NCBI RefSeq assembly: GCF_002884975.1 | Contig: NZ_PJKB01000001.1 | Location: forward strand, 62,001-126,000 | Length of the DNA: 64,000 nucleotides | Source: Akkermansia muciniphila | GTDB taxonomy: Bacteria > Verrucomicrobiota > Verrucomicrobiia > Verrucomicrobiales > Akkermansiaceae | Direction: 5' to 3' | Shown: positions 51,715-61,484 of the stretch, piece by piece | How positions within the stretch are numbered: the stretch's first letter is position 1 | Layout: every line of letters begins with the position of its first letter | Translations under genes and position numbers: made by a program | Notes under the pieces: model-generated | Database searches by the model: none | Told to the model about the DNA's origin: nothing | The model's input: only the letters and a program-made list of their open reading frames with translations

Positions 51715-52629
51715 TTATTTTTTCCCGCCAATGGGCATGATGTGGATTTTCTTTTCCGTCATGCCCGGCGCCACGATCATGGAGTCATACAGGATGAAGT
51801 CCGCCGTGCCTTCAATGGGGCCGGTGGCCACCGGTGCGGAGCGTCCCGTTTTCAGGTCCAGTTTGCGGATGGCTTCCGGTTTTTTGTCCTTGGACCAGTC
51901 GCTGTAGTAAAGGGCGTTGTCACGGTAGGCCAGGCCGTCATACTGCCCCCGTTCCTTGGAGAGTTCCGTGACTTCCCGGGAGACGGGGTTGATGGAGAGC
52001 AGGCGGCCGCTGGGCTTGCCTTTTTCATCCGTGGCATATTCGCAGAGGTAGATGACTTTTCTTTCCGGGTCCCAGGCCAGGCCGTTCGGCTTGTAGATGG
52101 GCTGCTTGGTGACCAGCTCCCCGTAGGAACTGGTGTTTGTGTCCACATAGAAGATCTGGTTGGTATCCGTGGAGGAGACCATGAGCCTGCCGTTGATGAA
52201 CGCCAGGTCATTGAGGAATTTCATGCGGGAGGGGGACAAGTCCACATATCCCTCAATGGTGCCGGTTTTGGCGTCTATCTTGTAGACCATGTCCACATCC
52301 GTGCAGTACAGGAAGCCGTCCTGGTACAAGAGCCCCTTGGGAGCGTCCAGGGTGTCCACGTCCGTGATTTTTTTAGGTTCCGTGGAGCCGTGCGGGATCA
52401 CTCCCAGATAGCCGTCCTTGTCCTTTTCCGTGGGCGCCAGTTTGGCGCCGATGCAGGTGAAGTAAATGTTGCCTTCCGCATCAGCCGCCACGCTTTCCGG
52501 GTGGCCGTCAATGGTAATGGAGGCTTTTTCCAGGGGAGGCAGCGGTTTGGCCGGCTCCGGCTGTTTTTTGGTTGGAGGAGCTGCCAGCGCGCTGCACGCC
52601 AGGCAGAGAAGGAGTAGTGTTGCTTTCAT
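51715..52629 (-). CDS. Secreted SMP-30/gluconolactonase-like beta-propeller
   Basis: A 304-residue protein with a signal peptide (MKATLLLLCLACSALA, cleaved before APP) and a six-bladed propeller built from strands such as GNIYFTCIG, GLLYQDGFLYCTDVDMVYKID and NGLAWDPERKVIYLCEY. The overall pattern resembles SMP-30/gluconolactonase/LRE proteins, but the metal ligands of true gluconolactonases are not all recognisable, so it may only bind a ligand. ATG 52629 is chosen because it gives the signal sequence. Confidence 0.78.
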   Translation of the reverse strand: MKATLLLLCLACSALAAPPTKKQPEPAKPLPPLEKASITIDGHPESVAADAEGNIYFTCIGAKLAPTEKDKDGYLGVIPHGSTEPKKITDVDTLDAPKGLLYQDGFLYCTDVDMVYKIDAKTGTIEGYVDLSPSRMKFLNDLAFINGRLMVSSTDTNQIFYVDTNTSSYGELVTKQPIYKPNGLAWDPERKVIYLCEYATDEKGKPSGRLLSINPVSREVTELSKERGQYDGLAYRDNALYYSDWSKDKKPEAIRKLDLKTGRSAPVATGPIEGTADFILYDSMIVAPGMTEKKIHIMPIGGKK

Positions 52630-52723
52630 GGGGTTGTACGGTGTAAAAGGCTTGGAATTTATGGCACGGAAGCAGGAGAAAAGCAAGCCGTAGGAGCTGC
52701 CCTGCGGACGCCGTGCGGAGGTG

Positions 52724-52752
52724 CGCCCCGTTCGCACATGCGTACCGGGGCG
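52724..52752 (-). terminator. Possible hairpin terminator after leuA
   Basis: CGCCCCG (52724-52730) / CGGGGCG (52746-52752) with a further internal GCA/TGC pairing. It lies 8 bp after the leuA stop. No T-run follows on the minus strand, so termination is unproven. Confidence 0.35.
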
Positions 52753-52759
52753 CTCCGGG

Positions 52760-54316
52760 TCAGATGGCGCCTGCGTCCAGATTGTTGGGCTGGGGCATAT
52801 TTTCCATGCGGATGGAGCGGTTGACCGCGTTCAGGTAGGCGCGGGCGGAGGCTTCAATGACGTCCGTGGAGGCTCCCTTGCCCACGATGGGCTTGGGCTG
52901 GCCGAAGTCCACGTGCACCGTGACTTCTCCCAGAGCGTCCTTGCCTTCAGAGGCGGCGTTGACGCTGTAGCCTTTCAGCGTGCCTTTGCGCTTGGTGATG
53001 CGTTCAATGGCCTTGATGACGGCGTCCACTGCTCCGTTGCCCGTGGAACTGTCTTCAAACTTTTTGCCTTCCTTGAGCAGTCCCACCGTAGCTGTAGGCC
53101 GGGCGTGGCTGCCTGCCACGAATTGCAGGAAGTCCAGTTCCCACAGGCCGGAGGAAGCATGCAGGGAGTCGTCTACAATGGCGGAAAGGTCGTCGTCATA
53201 AACGAATTTTTTGGAATCGCCCACTTTTTTAAAGCGTTCAAACACCGTATTGACCTCCTCTTCCGTGAGCACATGGCCCAGCTGTTCCAGCCTGGCCTTT
53301 ACGGCGGCGCGTCCGGAGTGCTTGGTGAGCGGGAGCTCCGTGGCCCCCCAGCCGACCGCCTGCGGGTCCATGACTTCATAGGTTTCCCGGCAGTTGAGGA
53401 TGCCGTGTTGGTGGATGCCGGAGGAGTGGGCAAAGGCGTTTTCCCCCACGATGGCCTTGGAACGCTGCACCTGCATGCCGCTCATGCGGGCCACGATGCG
53501 GGAGGTGCGGACGATTTCACGCGTGTTGATGTTGTCCGTCACGTCGCCAAACTGTCCGGCGCGGGTGCGCAGGGCCATGATAACTTCTTCCAGGGCCACG
53601 TTTCCGGCGCGTTCGCCAATGCCGTTGATGGTGCCTTCCACCTGGCGGGCTCCGGCGCGGATGGCGGCCAGGGAATTGGCTACGGCCAGGCCCAGGTCAT
53701 TGTGGCAGTGCACGGAGATGACGGCCTTGCCGATGTTGGGCACGTTTTCCTTCAGGTGGCGGATAATGCGGTAGAATTCGTCCGGCGTGGTGTAGCCCAC
53801 GGTGTCCGGAATGTTGACGGTGGTGGCTCCGGCGTCAATGACGGTTTCCACCACCTTGGTCAGAAAGTCCAGATCTGTGCGGGAGGCGTCTTCCGGGGAG
53901 AATTCCACGTCTTGCACGAATTGCCTGGCGTAGGATACGCCTTCCGCTGCCATGCGCAGGATTTCCGTTTCCGCCTTTTTTAGCTTGAACTGCATGTGCA
54001 GCTTGCTGGTTGCCAGAAAGATGTGGATGCGTGCGCGGTCCCCGGCAGGTTCCAGGGCCCTGGCCGCCGCTTCAATGTCCGCCTTCACGCAGCGGGCCAG
54101 TCCGGCGATGCGGCATTTTTTGATTTCACGGGCGATGGTGTGCACGGCTTCAAAGTCACCGTCGGAAATGCAGGGGAAGCCCGCCTCGATCACGTCCATG
54201 CCCAGCCGTTCCATCTGACGCGCCACTTCCAGCTTTTCGCGTAGGTTCATGGATGCTCCGGGGCATTGTTCTCCATCGCGCAGGGTAGTGTCAAAAAAGT
54301 AGATTTGGTCGGACAT
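52760..54316 (-). CDS. leuA: 2-isopropylmalate synthase
   Basis: A 518-residue enzyme that joins acetyl-CoA and 2-oxoisovalerate, the first step of leucine synthesis. The HMGL-like barrel has FFDTTLRDGEQCPG, the metal motif SVHCHNDLG and NGIGERAGN; the C-terminal regulatory domain that binds leucine (about 390-500, GYSVNAASEGKDALGEVTV) is present. Length equals that of E. coli LeuA. No leuBCD is nearby. The gene appears to be transcribed alone. Confidence 0.95.
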   Translation of the reverse strand: MSDQIYFFDTTLRDGEQCPGASMNLREKLEVARQMERLGMDVIEAGFPCISDGDFEAVHTIAREIKKCRIAGLARCVKADIEAAARALEPAGDRARIHIFLATSKLHMQFKLKKAETEILRMAAEGVSYARQFVQDVEFSPEDASRTDLDFLTKVVETVIDAGATTVNIPDTVGYTTPDEFYRIIRHLKENVPNIGKAVISVHCHNDLGLAVANSLAAIRAGARQVEGTINGIGERAGNVALEEVIMALRTRAGQFGDVTDNINTREIVRTSRIVARMSGMQVQRSKAIVGENAFAHSSGIHQHGILNCRETYEVMDPQAVGWGATELPLTKHSGRAAVKARLEQLGHVLTEEEVNTVFERFKKVGDSKKFVYDDDLSAIVDDSLHASSGLWELDFLQFVAGSHARPTATVGLLKEGKKFEDSSTGNGAVDAVIKAIERITKRKGTLKGYSVNAASEGKDALGEVTVHVDFGQPKPIVGKGASTDVIEASARAYLNAVNRSIRMENMPQPNNLDAGAI

Positions 54317-54483
54317 GGATTGATATAATTAAGTGCCCATATAATAGTGTTTTGCCCCGGTAAGGCAAGCCCTACGCGCTGCATTCCTCCACAGGGGCGC
54401 GGGATGGCGTCGGAAGGCCGCTCCGGGTAAAGAATGACGGAACCGTTCTTTGCGTAAAAGGGGGAAAACTGTACAGTGAAAGG

Positions 54484-55362
54484 GTGAAAATAAGATTTTA
54501 CCTGAATGACCAGGCGGAACGCATCATGGCCCTGTGGAGTGAAAGCCGCAGAGAGTACCTGGTGGCGGATTCCGTTTTTGCGGAGGTGGATGCCTGCATT
54601 TGCGGGGAAACGGATTCCTGCGGGGAGGAGATGAAGCGCATTGCGGCGTTTTTGGACAATCCCGCCGCCAAGGCTGTGGACCCTGACTGGATGATTGATA
54701 CCGCGCTTCCCTGTTCCCCCTCCAAGCTGGTGTGCCTGGGGAAGAGTTATGCGGCTCACGCGAAGGAGTTTGACGGCGATCCTGTGCAGGAGCCCGCTAT
54801 TTTCCTGAAATCGCCCTCTGCCATTACCTCTTGCAGTGACGTCGTTTTATATCCCCCCGGCTGCGACAAGCTGGATTATGAGATTGAACTGGCCGTAGTG
54901 ATTAAGAATGTGCTGAAGAACGCTTCCCCGGAGGAGGCCGCGCGGGCCATCAGCGGCTATACCCTGATGTGCGATTATTCCGAACGGGCCAACCAGTTGG
55001 AGCACGGCGGCCAGTGGACCAAGGGGAAGAGCTATGACAGCTTTGCTCCCATGGGCCCCACGTTTATTTCCGTGGAGGAGCTGGGGGACGGCTCCGGCAT
55101 TCCGCTGGAATTGAAGGTGAACGGGGAAGTGCGCCAGCATGGCAATACGGACGGCCTGATCTGGCCTGTGCCGGAGTTGCTTGCCTATATTTCCCGTTTC
55201 ATGACCCTGTGGCCCGGGGATGTGGTATCCACCGGGACTCCGGCGGGCGTGGGCATGGGGATGAATCCGCCGCAGTATTTGAAGCCGGGGGACGTAGTGG
55301 AGTGGGGGAGTCCTGCTTTCGGCTATGCTTCCCAGGCTGTGGTATTTGATGATGAAGAGTAA
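54484..55362 (+). CDS. Fumarylacetoacetate hydrolase-family protein
   Basis: A 292-residue FAH-fold enzyme. CLGKSYAAHAKEF starts the conserved domain, the metal ligands lie in DYEIELAVVI, and GKSYDSFAPMGP and GDVVSTGTPAGVGM close the active site. Members hydrolyse, decarboxylate or isomerise beta-dicarbonyl compounds; the substrate here is unknown. The start is GTG 54484; the next in-frame Met is 14 codons later and would remove a normal N-terminal strand. The next gene on the strand encodes a rhodanese. Confidence 0.9.
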   Translation: MKIRFYLNDQAERIMALWSESRREYLVADSVFAEVDACICGETDSCGEEMKRIAAFLDNPAAKAVDPDWMIDTALPCSPSKLVCLGKSYAAHAKEFDGDPVQEPAIFLKSPSAITSCSDVVLYPPGCDKLDYEIELAVVIKNVLKNASPEEAARAISGYTLMCDYSERANQLEHGGQWTKGKSYDSFAPMGPTFISVEELGDGSGIPLELKVNGEVRQHGNTDGLIWPVPELLAYISRFMTLWPGDVVSTGTPAGVGMGMNPPQYLKPGDVVEWGSPAFGYASQAVVFDDEE

Positions 55363-55438
55363 GAAAAGTTGAGAGGCAAGAGTTAAAAGTTAAGAGTTTT
55401 TTCTTGATTCCGCCGTTGCGGTTTAGTGAATTGGAAAC

Positions 55439-55807
55439 GTGAAAACCGTGGTTTTTTATGTGGTCATGGTGACCGGACTGACCGCCATTTTCGTATGGCT
55501 GAAGGGGAGGAACGCAGAACGCGTTCCCCCGGCCCCCGCCATGGTGGTGTCTCCAGATGCTGGAACCCCTCATGAAATTCTGCTGGTGGACGTACGTACC
55601 CCGGAGGAGTACCGCGCGGGCCACAAGGAGGGTGCTGTGAATATTCCGGTGGATGAACTGGAAGAGCTCGCGCCGCAGCTGCTTCCGGATAAGAATGCCG
55701 TAATTCTGCTGTATTGCCGTACGGGCAAGCGGGCGGACAAGGCTGTGGAAACCCTCAGGAAAATGGGGTATTCCCATCTGGAAAACCTGCACCGGTTTGA
55801 AATGTAG
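55439..55807 (+). CDS. Membrane-anchored rhodanese-domain protein
   Basis: A 122-residue protein starting at GTG. One hydrophobic segment (VVFYVVMVTGLTAIFVWL) anchors it, with the rhodanese domain (about 45-120) facing outward. The active loop LLYCRTGKRADKA contains the catalytic Cys in CRTGKR, and VDVRTPEEYRAGH is the CH2A-like motif. Rhodaneses move sulfane sulfur; a periplasmic one may handle sulfide or cyanide. It follows the FAH gene by 76 bp. Confidence 0.87.
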   Translation: MKTVVFYVVMVTGLTAIFVWLKGRNAERVPPAPAMVVSPDAGTPHEILLVDVRTPEEYRAGHKEGAVNIPVDELEELAPQLLPDKNAVILLYCRTGKRADKAVETLRKMGYSHLENLHRFEM

Positions 55808-55942
55808 CCCTCAGCCCTTTTTATTGGTGCGGGGAGCCATCATGCGTGCGGTCATGCCGGGTTTGGAGCCGGTTTCCGGAGCATTTTTGACGTAAAAGGC
55901 ACGGGTGCGAAAGCGGTCCGGAAGAGTGGCCGGTAAATAAAC

Positions 55943-55977
55943 AAGCTCCAGCCGTTGCAGAAAAACGGCCGGAGCTT
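55943..55977 (-). terminator. Terminator of the PEP-CTERM gene
   Basis: AAGCTCC-A-GCCGTT pairs with AACGGC-C-GGAGCTT around a short A-rich loop, with one mismatch. On the minus strand TTGTTTATTT follows. It is about 20 bp after the PEP-CTERM stop. Confidence 0.75.
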
Positions 55978-55998
55978 GATGAAGATGAAACAACAGGG

Positions 55999-56793
55999 TT
56001 ATGCCCGTCTGCGGCGCATCAACAGAACGCTCAGGCCCAGCAGGCCGAGACTGGCCGTGGCCGGTTCCGGAACGGAGGCCAGGGCCAGGGCATTGATGCT
56101 GCCGCTTCCGCCCTGGGACTGGATATTGAGCTGGGTGCCATCCGCCGCCACGTCAAATGTATAGGTCACCACCATCCAGTCCCCGGTGTGCGTGTTGCCC
56201 GTGACGGTGGCGCCGTTCAGCGTAGCGCCGGAACCTGTGGAGTAGTCGTCCAGGCTGGCGGAGATGTTGGAGATGCCGCTGCCGTCAATGCTGAAGGAGG
56301 AGGTGTTGCCCGTGCCGTAGTTGTTTCCGCGTCCCACCAGCATGGTGAGCGTGTAGGTGCCGGCGGACAGGTTGTTCAGGGACATCGTGAAATTGGCGTT
56401 GGCGGACCCGCTTGTGTTGACCACGCCGCCCATCGGATTGCCGGTGGACATGTCCTGTCCGAAAATATCATAAAACTTGTTCCCCAGACCCAGGGCGGAG
56501 TCTTTGGCGGTGGCATCCGTCAGAACGCCGCCGCTCCCGCAGCAGACGCCGCCGGTCGTCAGGGTGATGCCGGTAGCGTCGCCTCCGCTGGTCACCAGTG
56601 TTCCGGAAGTGTAGGAAGAGGAGCTGCCCGTGGAGATTTTATTCACTTTCTGTCCGGATTCTCCCAGATACGTACCATCCACAACGGCGGTGCCATTGCC
56701 CGAATTAATCCCGAACGAAATCAGAACGGTGGAAGCTTGAGCCGCAACCGCCGCTGCCGCCATGGCTGCCAGAATGAATAATGTCTTCTTCAT
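55999..56793 (-). CDS. PEP-CTERM-anchored exported protein
   Basis: A 264-residue exported protein: a signal peptide (MKKTLFILAAMAAAAVAAQA), a Gly/Ser/Thr/Asn-rich body with beta-structure, and the C-terminal sorting signal VPEPATASLGLLGLSVLLMR with a final Arg tail. That signal is recognised by exosortase, which cleaves and moves the protein to the cell surface or EPS. The body contains one adjacent cysteine pair (VCCGSGG) and no recognised enzyme. The exosortase gene is not in the window. Confidence 0.85.
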   Translation of the reverse strand: MKKTLFILAAMAAAAVAAQASTVLISFGINSGNGTAVVDGTYLGESGQKVNKISTGSSSSYTSGTLVTSGGDATGITLTTGGVCCGSGGVLTDATAKDSALGLGNKFYDIFGQDMSTGNPMGGVVNTSGSANANFTMSLNNLSAGTYTLTMLVGRGNNYGTGNTSSFSIDGSGISNISASLDDYSTGSGATLNGATVTGNTHTGDWMVVTYTFDVAADGTQLNIQSQGGSGSINALALASVPEPATASLGLLGLSVLLMRRRRA

Positions 56794-57155
56794 GCTATCA
56801 ATGAGATATGTGATTGGAAATGATGGTGCACCTCTCTAGACATGGAAAAGTAGCGAATTTATAATCCGGAGTCAAGCTTCAGTTCTAAAAGCAAGTCACT
56901 TGTGTTAAACGTTCGTTTCATTATTAAAATTTCCCCCGACAGGAAAAATTGTCCTGATGCTGTCCAATACTTTCCGTTTTCCCATGGAATGCCTCCCTAA
57001 TCATTGAAAGCGGATATGGAGGGGATGGCCGTTACGAGGATTTAATACATAACGGATTATAAATCCGCGCCATTTAAAAAGCGGGAACGGGGCCTGTTGA
57101 TGGCCGGAGAGGTTTCTTGTTCCGGCGGCCGGGAGGCGTTTCTTCCAAAAAAGAA
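56794..57155. other. Intergenic stretch, no gene seen
   Basis: About 360 bp upstream of the PEP-CTERM gene and downstream of clpC, AT-rich at its left end, with no credible reading frame on either strand. It probably contains the PEP-CTERM promoter, but I cannot place one. Confidence 0.45.
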
Positions 57156-57185
57156 AACCCTCCGCATGGATTCATGCGGAGGGTT
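57145..57185 (-). terminator. Terminator of the mcsA-mcsB-clpC operon
   Basis: A perfect 13-bp stem AACCCTCCGCATG (57156-57168) / CATGCGGAGGGTT (57173-57185) with a 4-nt loop. Read on the minus strand it is followed by TTCTTTTTTGG. It lies 25 bp after the clpC stop. Confidence 0.88.
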
Positions 57186-57209
57186 CCTGTTTAATGGTTG
57201 TCCGTAGGG

Positions 57210-59792
57210 TTATTCAGCCTTCGGCTTGCGGGGCGTCCTTTTACGGGGCGTCTTGGCTTTCGGAGACGCCTTGTCCTTGACGTGCAGGAAGGTGAGCGTT
57301 TCCGTCCCGTCCGTTTCCACGGCTTCAATTTTGTCGCCGGGCTTCACGTCGCCCCTCAGCAGGGCTTCCGCCAGCGGGTCTTCCAGCAGCCGTTCGATGG
57401 CGCGGCGCATGGGCCGCGCGCCGTACTGCGGATCGTAGCCGTTTTTGATGATCAGGCTCAGGGCTTCCGGACTCAGGGCCAGCGTGATGTTCTTGGTCTT
57501 GAGGCGGGAGATGAGCTTGTCAGCTTCCAGCTTCACGATGCGTTCCAGGTCATCCCGTTCCAGCATGCGGAAGACGGAGATGTCATCAAAGCGGTTCAGG
57601 AATTCCGGGCGGAAGTGCTTGCGCGCTTCCTCCAGGATTTTTTCCTTCATGGCCGCGTAATCCGCGCTGTCGGCAGACATGGCGCCGAAGCCCATGGTGC
57701 TCTGCCTCTTGGCGGAGACGGCCCCCACGTTGGAGGTCAGGATGATGATGGTGTTGCGGAAGTTGATCTTCCGTCCCAGGGAGTCCGTCACGCTGCCTTC
57801 CTCCAGAATCTGGAGCAACAGGTTCATGACGTCCGGGTGGGCCTTTTCCACTTCGTCAAAGAGGATGACGGAGTAGGGCCTGCGCCGGACGGCTTCCGTG
57901 AGCTGGCCGCCTTCGTCATGGCCTACGTAGCCGGGAGGCGAACCAATGAGGCGGGACGTAGTGTGTTTTTCCATGTACTCGCTCATGTCCACCTGGATCA
58001 GGGCGTCCGCGGTGCCGAACATGATTTCCGCCAGGTTGCGGGCCAGATAGGTCTTGCCCACCCCGGTGGGCCCCAGGAAGAGGAAGGAGCCGATCGGGCG
58101 GCGCGGGTCCTTGATGTCCGCGCGGCTGCGCCGCAGGGCGCGGGCGATGGCGGAGGCCGCCTCGTCCTGGCCGATGACCTTGCTTTTCAGTTCTTCCTCC
58201 ATGCGCAGGAGCTTGGTGGTTTCCTTTTCCTCCATCCGGGCCAGCGGGATGCCGGTCCATTTGGCAAGCACGCTCATCACGTCTTCATCCGTCACGGGAA
58301 CGTAATTGGTCTCATAGGAGTTGCGCCAGGTGTCCAGCATGTTCTGGAGTTCCGCCTTGGCCTGTTTTTCCTCATCGCGGAGGCGGGCGGCGTCCTCAAA
58401 GAGCTGGGCGTCCACGGCCTGGTCCTTGCGTTCCCTGATTTGCTCGATTCCGGCTTCCATCTCGCTGATGTGGTCCGGGCGCGTCATCTGGGAGACGCGC
58501 TTGCGGGCCCCGGCTTCATCCAGGATGTCAATGGCCTTGTCCGGCAGGAACCGACCCGTCAGGTAACGGTGGGAGAGCTTGGCCGAGGCTTCAATGGCTT
58601 CCTTCGTATAATGCACCTTGTGGTGTTCCTCATACTTGGGCTGGATGCCGGCCAGAATCTGGATGGTATCCTCCACGGAGGGTTCCCCCACCTGCACCTG
58701 CTGGAAGCGGCGTTCCAGGGCGGCGTCTTTCTCAATGTGCTTTCTGTATTCATTGAGCGTGGTGGCGCCTATGGCCTGGAGCTCCCCGCGGGAGAGGGCG
58801 GGCTTGATGATGTTGGAGGCGTCCATGGAGCCTTCCGCGGAGCCCGCGCCCACGATGGTGTGCAGTTCGTCAATGAAGAGGATGACGTTGCCTTCACGGC
58901 GTATTTCATCCATCACGGCCTTGAGCCGTTCTTCAAACTGGCCGCGGTACTTGGTGCCGGCCACCATCAGCGCCAGGTCCAGGGAGATGACCCTCTTGCT
59001 GCGCAGGAGTTCCGGGACGTGGCCCTGGGCTATTTCCTGGGCCAGCCCTTCCACGATGGCGGTCTTGCCCACGCCGGCTTCACCGAGCAGGACGGGATTG
59101 TTCTTGTTCCTGCGGCACAGGATCTGGATCACGCGCTCGATTTCCGAGGCGCGGCCGATGACGGGATCCAGCTTGCCGTCCCTGGCGAGCTGGGTCATGT
59201 CCCGGCCGAAGGCCTGGAGAGCGGGCGTCTTGGACTTCTGCTGCCTGGAAAAGGAGGGGGAGGAAGGCTCATCCGCCGGGATGGCGGGGGAGTCGTTTTC
59301 CTCCTCGTCGTCATCGTCATCCGGGATGATGTTGTCTTCATCCGCGTCCATCTGGTATTTGGGCGTGAGTACGTCCAGCAGCTCGCGGCGCGCCTGTTCC
59401 AGGTCCACGCCGAAGTGGCGCAGAATCTGTCCGGCCACGCCGTCGCCGTCCCGGATGAGGCCCAGGAGCAGGTGCTCCGTGCCCACGTACGTGTGGTTGA
59501 GTTCCTGGGCTTCCCGGTTCGCCATGGCCAGGACCTTGCGCACCCTGGGGGTGTAGGGGATGTTGCCCTCGGCCTGGGGTTCCGTGCCCCGGCCTATTTG
59601 TTCCTCCACCTGCCTGCGCACGGCGGTAAGCTCCACCCCCAGGTTTTCCAGGATGGTGACTGCTACGCCCTTGCCCAGCTTGAGCAGGCCAAGGAGCAGG
59701 TGTTCGGTTCCTATGTAATGATGATTGAAGCGGTCCGCTTCCCGGCGTGCGTGCGCCAGCACTTGTTGCGCCCTAGGCGTAAAGTTGTTCAT
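57210..59792 (-). CDS. clpC: ClpC-type AAA+ unfoldase
   Basis: An 860-residue Hsp100 protein. Two N-domain repeats ([15 protein letters not shown] at about 23 and [15 protein letters not shown] at about 99) are followed by an unusually acidic linker (148-170). The first AAA+ has Walker A GEAGVGKT (237-244), then a middle coiled-coil domain with a UVR-like segment ([17 protein letters not shown]), and the second AAA+ has Walker A GPTGVGKT (about 573-580). The C-terminus has a basic extension ([14 protein letters not shown]). In Bacillus, McsB-phosphorylated proteins dock on the N-domain of ClpC and go to ClpP. mcsB is 27 bp upstream. Confidence 0.96.
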   Translation of the reverse strand: MNNFTPRAQQVLAHARREADRFNHHYIGTEHLLLGLLKLGKGVAVTILENLGVELTAVRRQVEEQIGRGTEPQAEGNIPYTPRVRKVLAMANREAQELNHTYVGTEHLLLGLIRDGDGVAGQILRHFGVDLEQARRELLDVLTPKYQMDADEDNIIPDDDDDEEENDSPAIPADEPSSPSFSRQQKSKTPALQAFGRDMTQLARDGKLDPVIGRASEIERVIQILCRRNKNNPVLLGEAGVGKTAIVEGLAQEIAQGHVPELLRSKRVISLDLALMVAGTKYRGQFEERLKAVMDEIRREGNVILFIDELHTIVGAGSAEGSMDASNIIKPALSRGELQAIGATTLNEYRKHIEKDAALERRFQQVQVGEPSVEDTIQILAGIQPKYEEHHKVHYTKEAIEASAKLSHRYLTGRFLPDKAIDILDEAGARKRVSQMTRPDHISEMEAGIEQIRERKDQAVDAQLFEDAARLRDEEKQAKAELQNMLDTWRNSYETNYVPVTDEDVMSVLAKWTGIPLARMEEKETTKLLRMEEELKSKVIGQDEAASAIARALRRSRADIKDPRRPIGSFLFLGPTGVGKTYLARNLAEIMFGTADALIQVDMSEYMEKHTTSRLIGSPPGYVGHDEGGQLTEAVRRRPYSVILFDEVEKAHPDVMNLLLQILEEGSVTDSLGRKINFRNTIIILTSNVGAVSAKRQSTMGFGAMSADSADYAAMKEKILEEARKHFRPEFLNRFDDISVFRMLERDDLERIVKLEADKLISRLKTKNITLALSPEALSLIIKNGYDPQYGARPMRRAIERLLEDPLAEALLRGDVKPGDKIEAVETDGTETLTFLHVKDKASPKAKTPRKRTPRKPKAE

Positions 59793-59819
59793 GTTTTATG
59801 AAGATGTTTTATTGTTGCA

Positions 59820-60875
59820 TTAATCTCCGGACAGTTCCTTCCGGATAATGTCCGCACGGATCTGGTCCCTGTGTTCCGGGGTGGTTTGGTCCGTGGTTGA
59901 CAGGCGGGCCAGGTGGGCCGGCTGAATGTTCAGTATGGTTTTATTGACGTTTTTTAATGCCTGGTGGGAAAAGATGTCCAGGGAGGCTCCCATCCGGAGG
60001 AAGGAGAGCAGCCCCAGGGCCTCCTGCGTGGACAGCAGGGTGGCGTTGGTCAGGAGGCCGTAGGCGCGGGAAACGCGGTCTTTCACCTGAAGGGAGGAGG
60101 CCTGGAGAAGCCGCCTGCGCGCGTTCCATTCCTGATGGGCCAGGTCTGAGGTGAAGCGGGTCATGCGTTCCACGATCTGGTCTTCGCTGTCTCCCAGCGT
60201 GGTCTGGTTGGATATCTGGAACAGGTTGCCGGTGGCTTCCGTTCCTTCCCCGTACAGGCCGCGGACGGTGATGTTAAGCTGCACGGCCGCCTGGACGACC
60301 TGCTGCATCTGTTCTGAGATGACCAGGCCCGGCAAATGCATCATGACGGAGGCCCTCATGCCCGTGCCCAGGTTGGTGGGGCAGGCGGTGAGGTACCCCA
60401 GCCGCGTGTTGTACGCGTACGGCAGCTTGGCTTCCAGCTCGGAATCTATCTTGGAGATGGCTCCCCATGCTTTTTTAAGCTGGATGCCGGGCAGGATGTA
60501 CTGCAGGCGCAGGTGGTCCTCCTCATTGAAAAGGATGCTGGCGTTCTGGCTGCGTGAGATGAGCACCGCGCAGCCTTCCGCGCGCGCGGCCAGTTCCCGG
60601 GAAATGAGGTGGCGTTCCACCAGCAGCTGCTTCTGCTGCTGGGTAAGTCCGGAGAGTTCCGCGTAGTACCCGCCCTTCATGACGGGGATTTGGCGCGCTT
60701 CTCCGGAAGTAAGCTTCAGCGTGTCTTCCCTCTGCTGGCGCGTAGCCCAGCCGGGAAAGGGGGTGGCGGTCAGATTGCGTGCCAGGCGGATGCGGGAGGT
60801 CAGAACGATGTCGTGTTCATCCCGTGATTCCACCATCCATTTGGCGGGGTTGTTCAGTAAGTCGTCAAAGAGCAT
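59820..60875 (-). CDS. mcsB: Protein arginine kinase McsB
   Basis: A 351-residue member of the phosphagen-kinase family that phosphorylates protein arginines. ATP-binding SSRIRLARN-type segment (LTSRIRLARN), the active-site loop NEEDHLRLQ with the catalytic Glu, and CPTNLGTGMRASVMMHL with the conserved Cys are all present. The C-terminal KDRVSRAYG corresponds to the RDxxRS/A pArg-binding motif of Bacillus McsB, with Lys for the first Arg. It is 5 bp after mcsA and 27 bp before clpC. Confidence 0.95.
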   Translation of the reverse strand: MLFDDLLNNPAKWMVESRDEHDIVLTSRIRLARNLTATPFPGWATRQQREDTLKLTSGEARQIPVMKGGYYAELSGLTQQQKQLLVERHLISRELAARAEGCAVLISRSQNASILFNEEDHLRLQYILPGIQLKKAWGAISKIDSELEAKLPYAYNTRLGYLTACPTNLGTGMRASVMMHLPGLVISEQMQQVVQAAVQLNITVRGLYGEGTEATGNLFQISNQTTLGDSEDQIVERMTRFTSDLAHQEWNARRRLLQASSLQVKDRVSRAYGLLTNATLLSTQEALGLLSFLRMGASLDIFSHQALKNVNKTILNIQPAHLARLSTTDQTTPEHRDQIRADIIRKELSGD

Positions 60876-60880
60876 GTAGG

Positions 60881-61417
60881 TTAATTGGTCGGCGTGCGCA
60901 ATTGCTTGATTTGATCGCGGAGCTTGGCCGCGCGTTCATAATCTTCTCTTGCTACTGCCAGGGATAGTTGTTGTTCCAGATCACTGATGGTGTGGGTTTC
61001 CGTTTCGCGTTTTTCCGCCCTTTCAGGCGTCTTTCCGTGATGGTGGGAATCAGGCTGAATCTGGGCGAGAAGAGGGAGAATCTCTTCTTCAAAGACGTTG
61101 TAGCATTCACTGCAGCCCAGGCGTCCCACGTTTTTGTAATCCTGAAGGGTGAAGGAGCAGATCGGGCAGCTTGTGAGCGGGAGGGACTGAAGGGCAGGAA
61201 TGGGGGCGGCGGGGTCCGCTGCTCCTTCCTTGCCGAACTGCCCCTGAAGGTTCGGGAACAGTTTCTCCGCCAGATCAAAGGCGTCCGGGTCCAGCAGGCC
61301 CCGCTCCTGGGCGCATTTGGCGCAGAGGCAGAATTTGGTGGATTTCCCGTTGATGATCTGTGTCAGGAACACCGTTGCCGGTGCAGAGCATATCTCACAT
61401 TTTTTCACAACCCGCAT
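60881..61417 (-). CDS. mcsA: McsA, zinc-finger activator of McsB
   Basis: A 178-residue protein with two zinc sites, CEICSAPATVFL...CLCAKC and CPIC...CSECYNVF, and a C-terminal UVR motif (LAVAREDYERAAKLRDQI). In Firmicutes McsA binds and activates McsB and helps recruit substrates. A shorter residue spacing between the two zinc sites and a polar region around 65-90 differ from Bacillus. ATG 61417 fits the zinc-finger start. No ctsR gene precedes it, unlike ctsR-mcsA-mcsB-clpC of Bacillus. Confidence 0.9.
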   Translation of the reverse strand: MRVVKKCEICSAPATVFLTQIINGKSTKFCLCAKCAQERGLLDPDAFDLAEKLFPNLQGQFGKEGAADPAAPIPALQSLPLTSCPICSFTLQDYKNVGRLGCSECYNVFEEEILPLLAQIQPDSHHHGKTPERAEKRETETHTISDLEQQLSLAVAREDYERAAKLRDQIKQLRTPTN

Positions 61418-61484
61418 TATAATGGCGGCCCCCACGGCGGACTAGTAGTCTGCGTGTCATGGATTGTCATGAAAATGGGCCTTG

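Noticed and set aside
57198..59801. Plus-strand frame of 867 codons opposite clpC
   Set aside because: Its length comes only from being the exact antisense of clpC; composition is not protein-like.
61418..61484. CIRCE or CtsR operator before mcsA
   Set aside because: Only loose TGTCATG repeats are present; neither TTAGCACTC-N9-GAGTGCTAA nor a CtsR heptad repeat is found.
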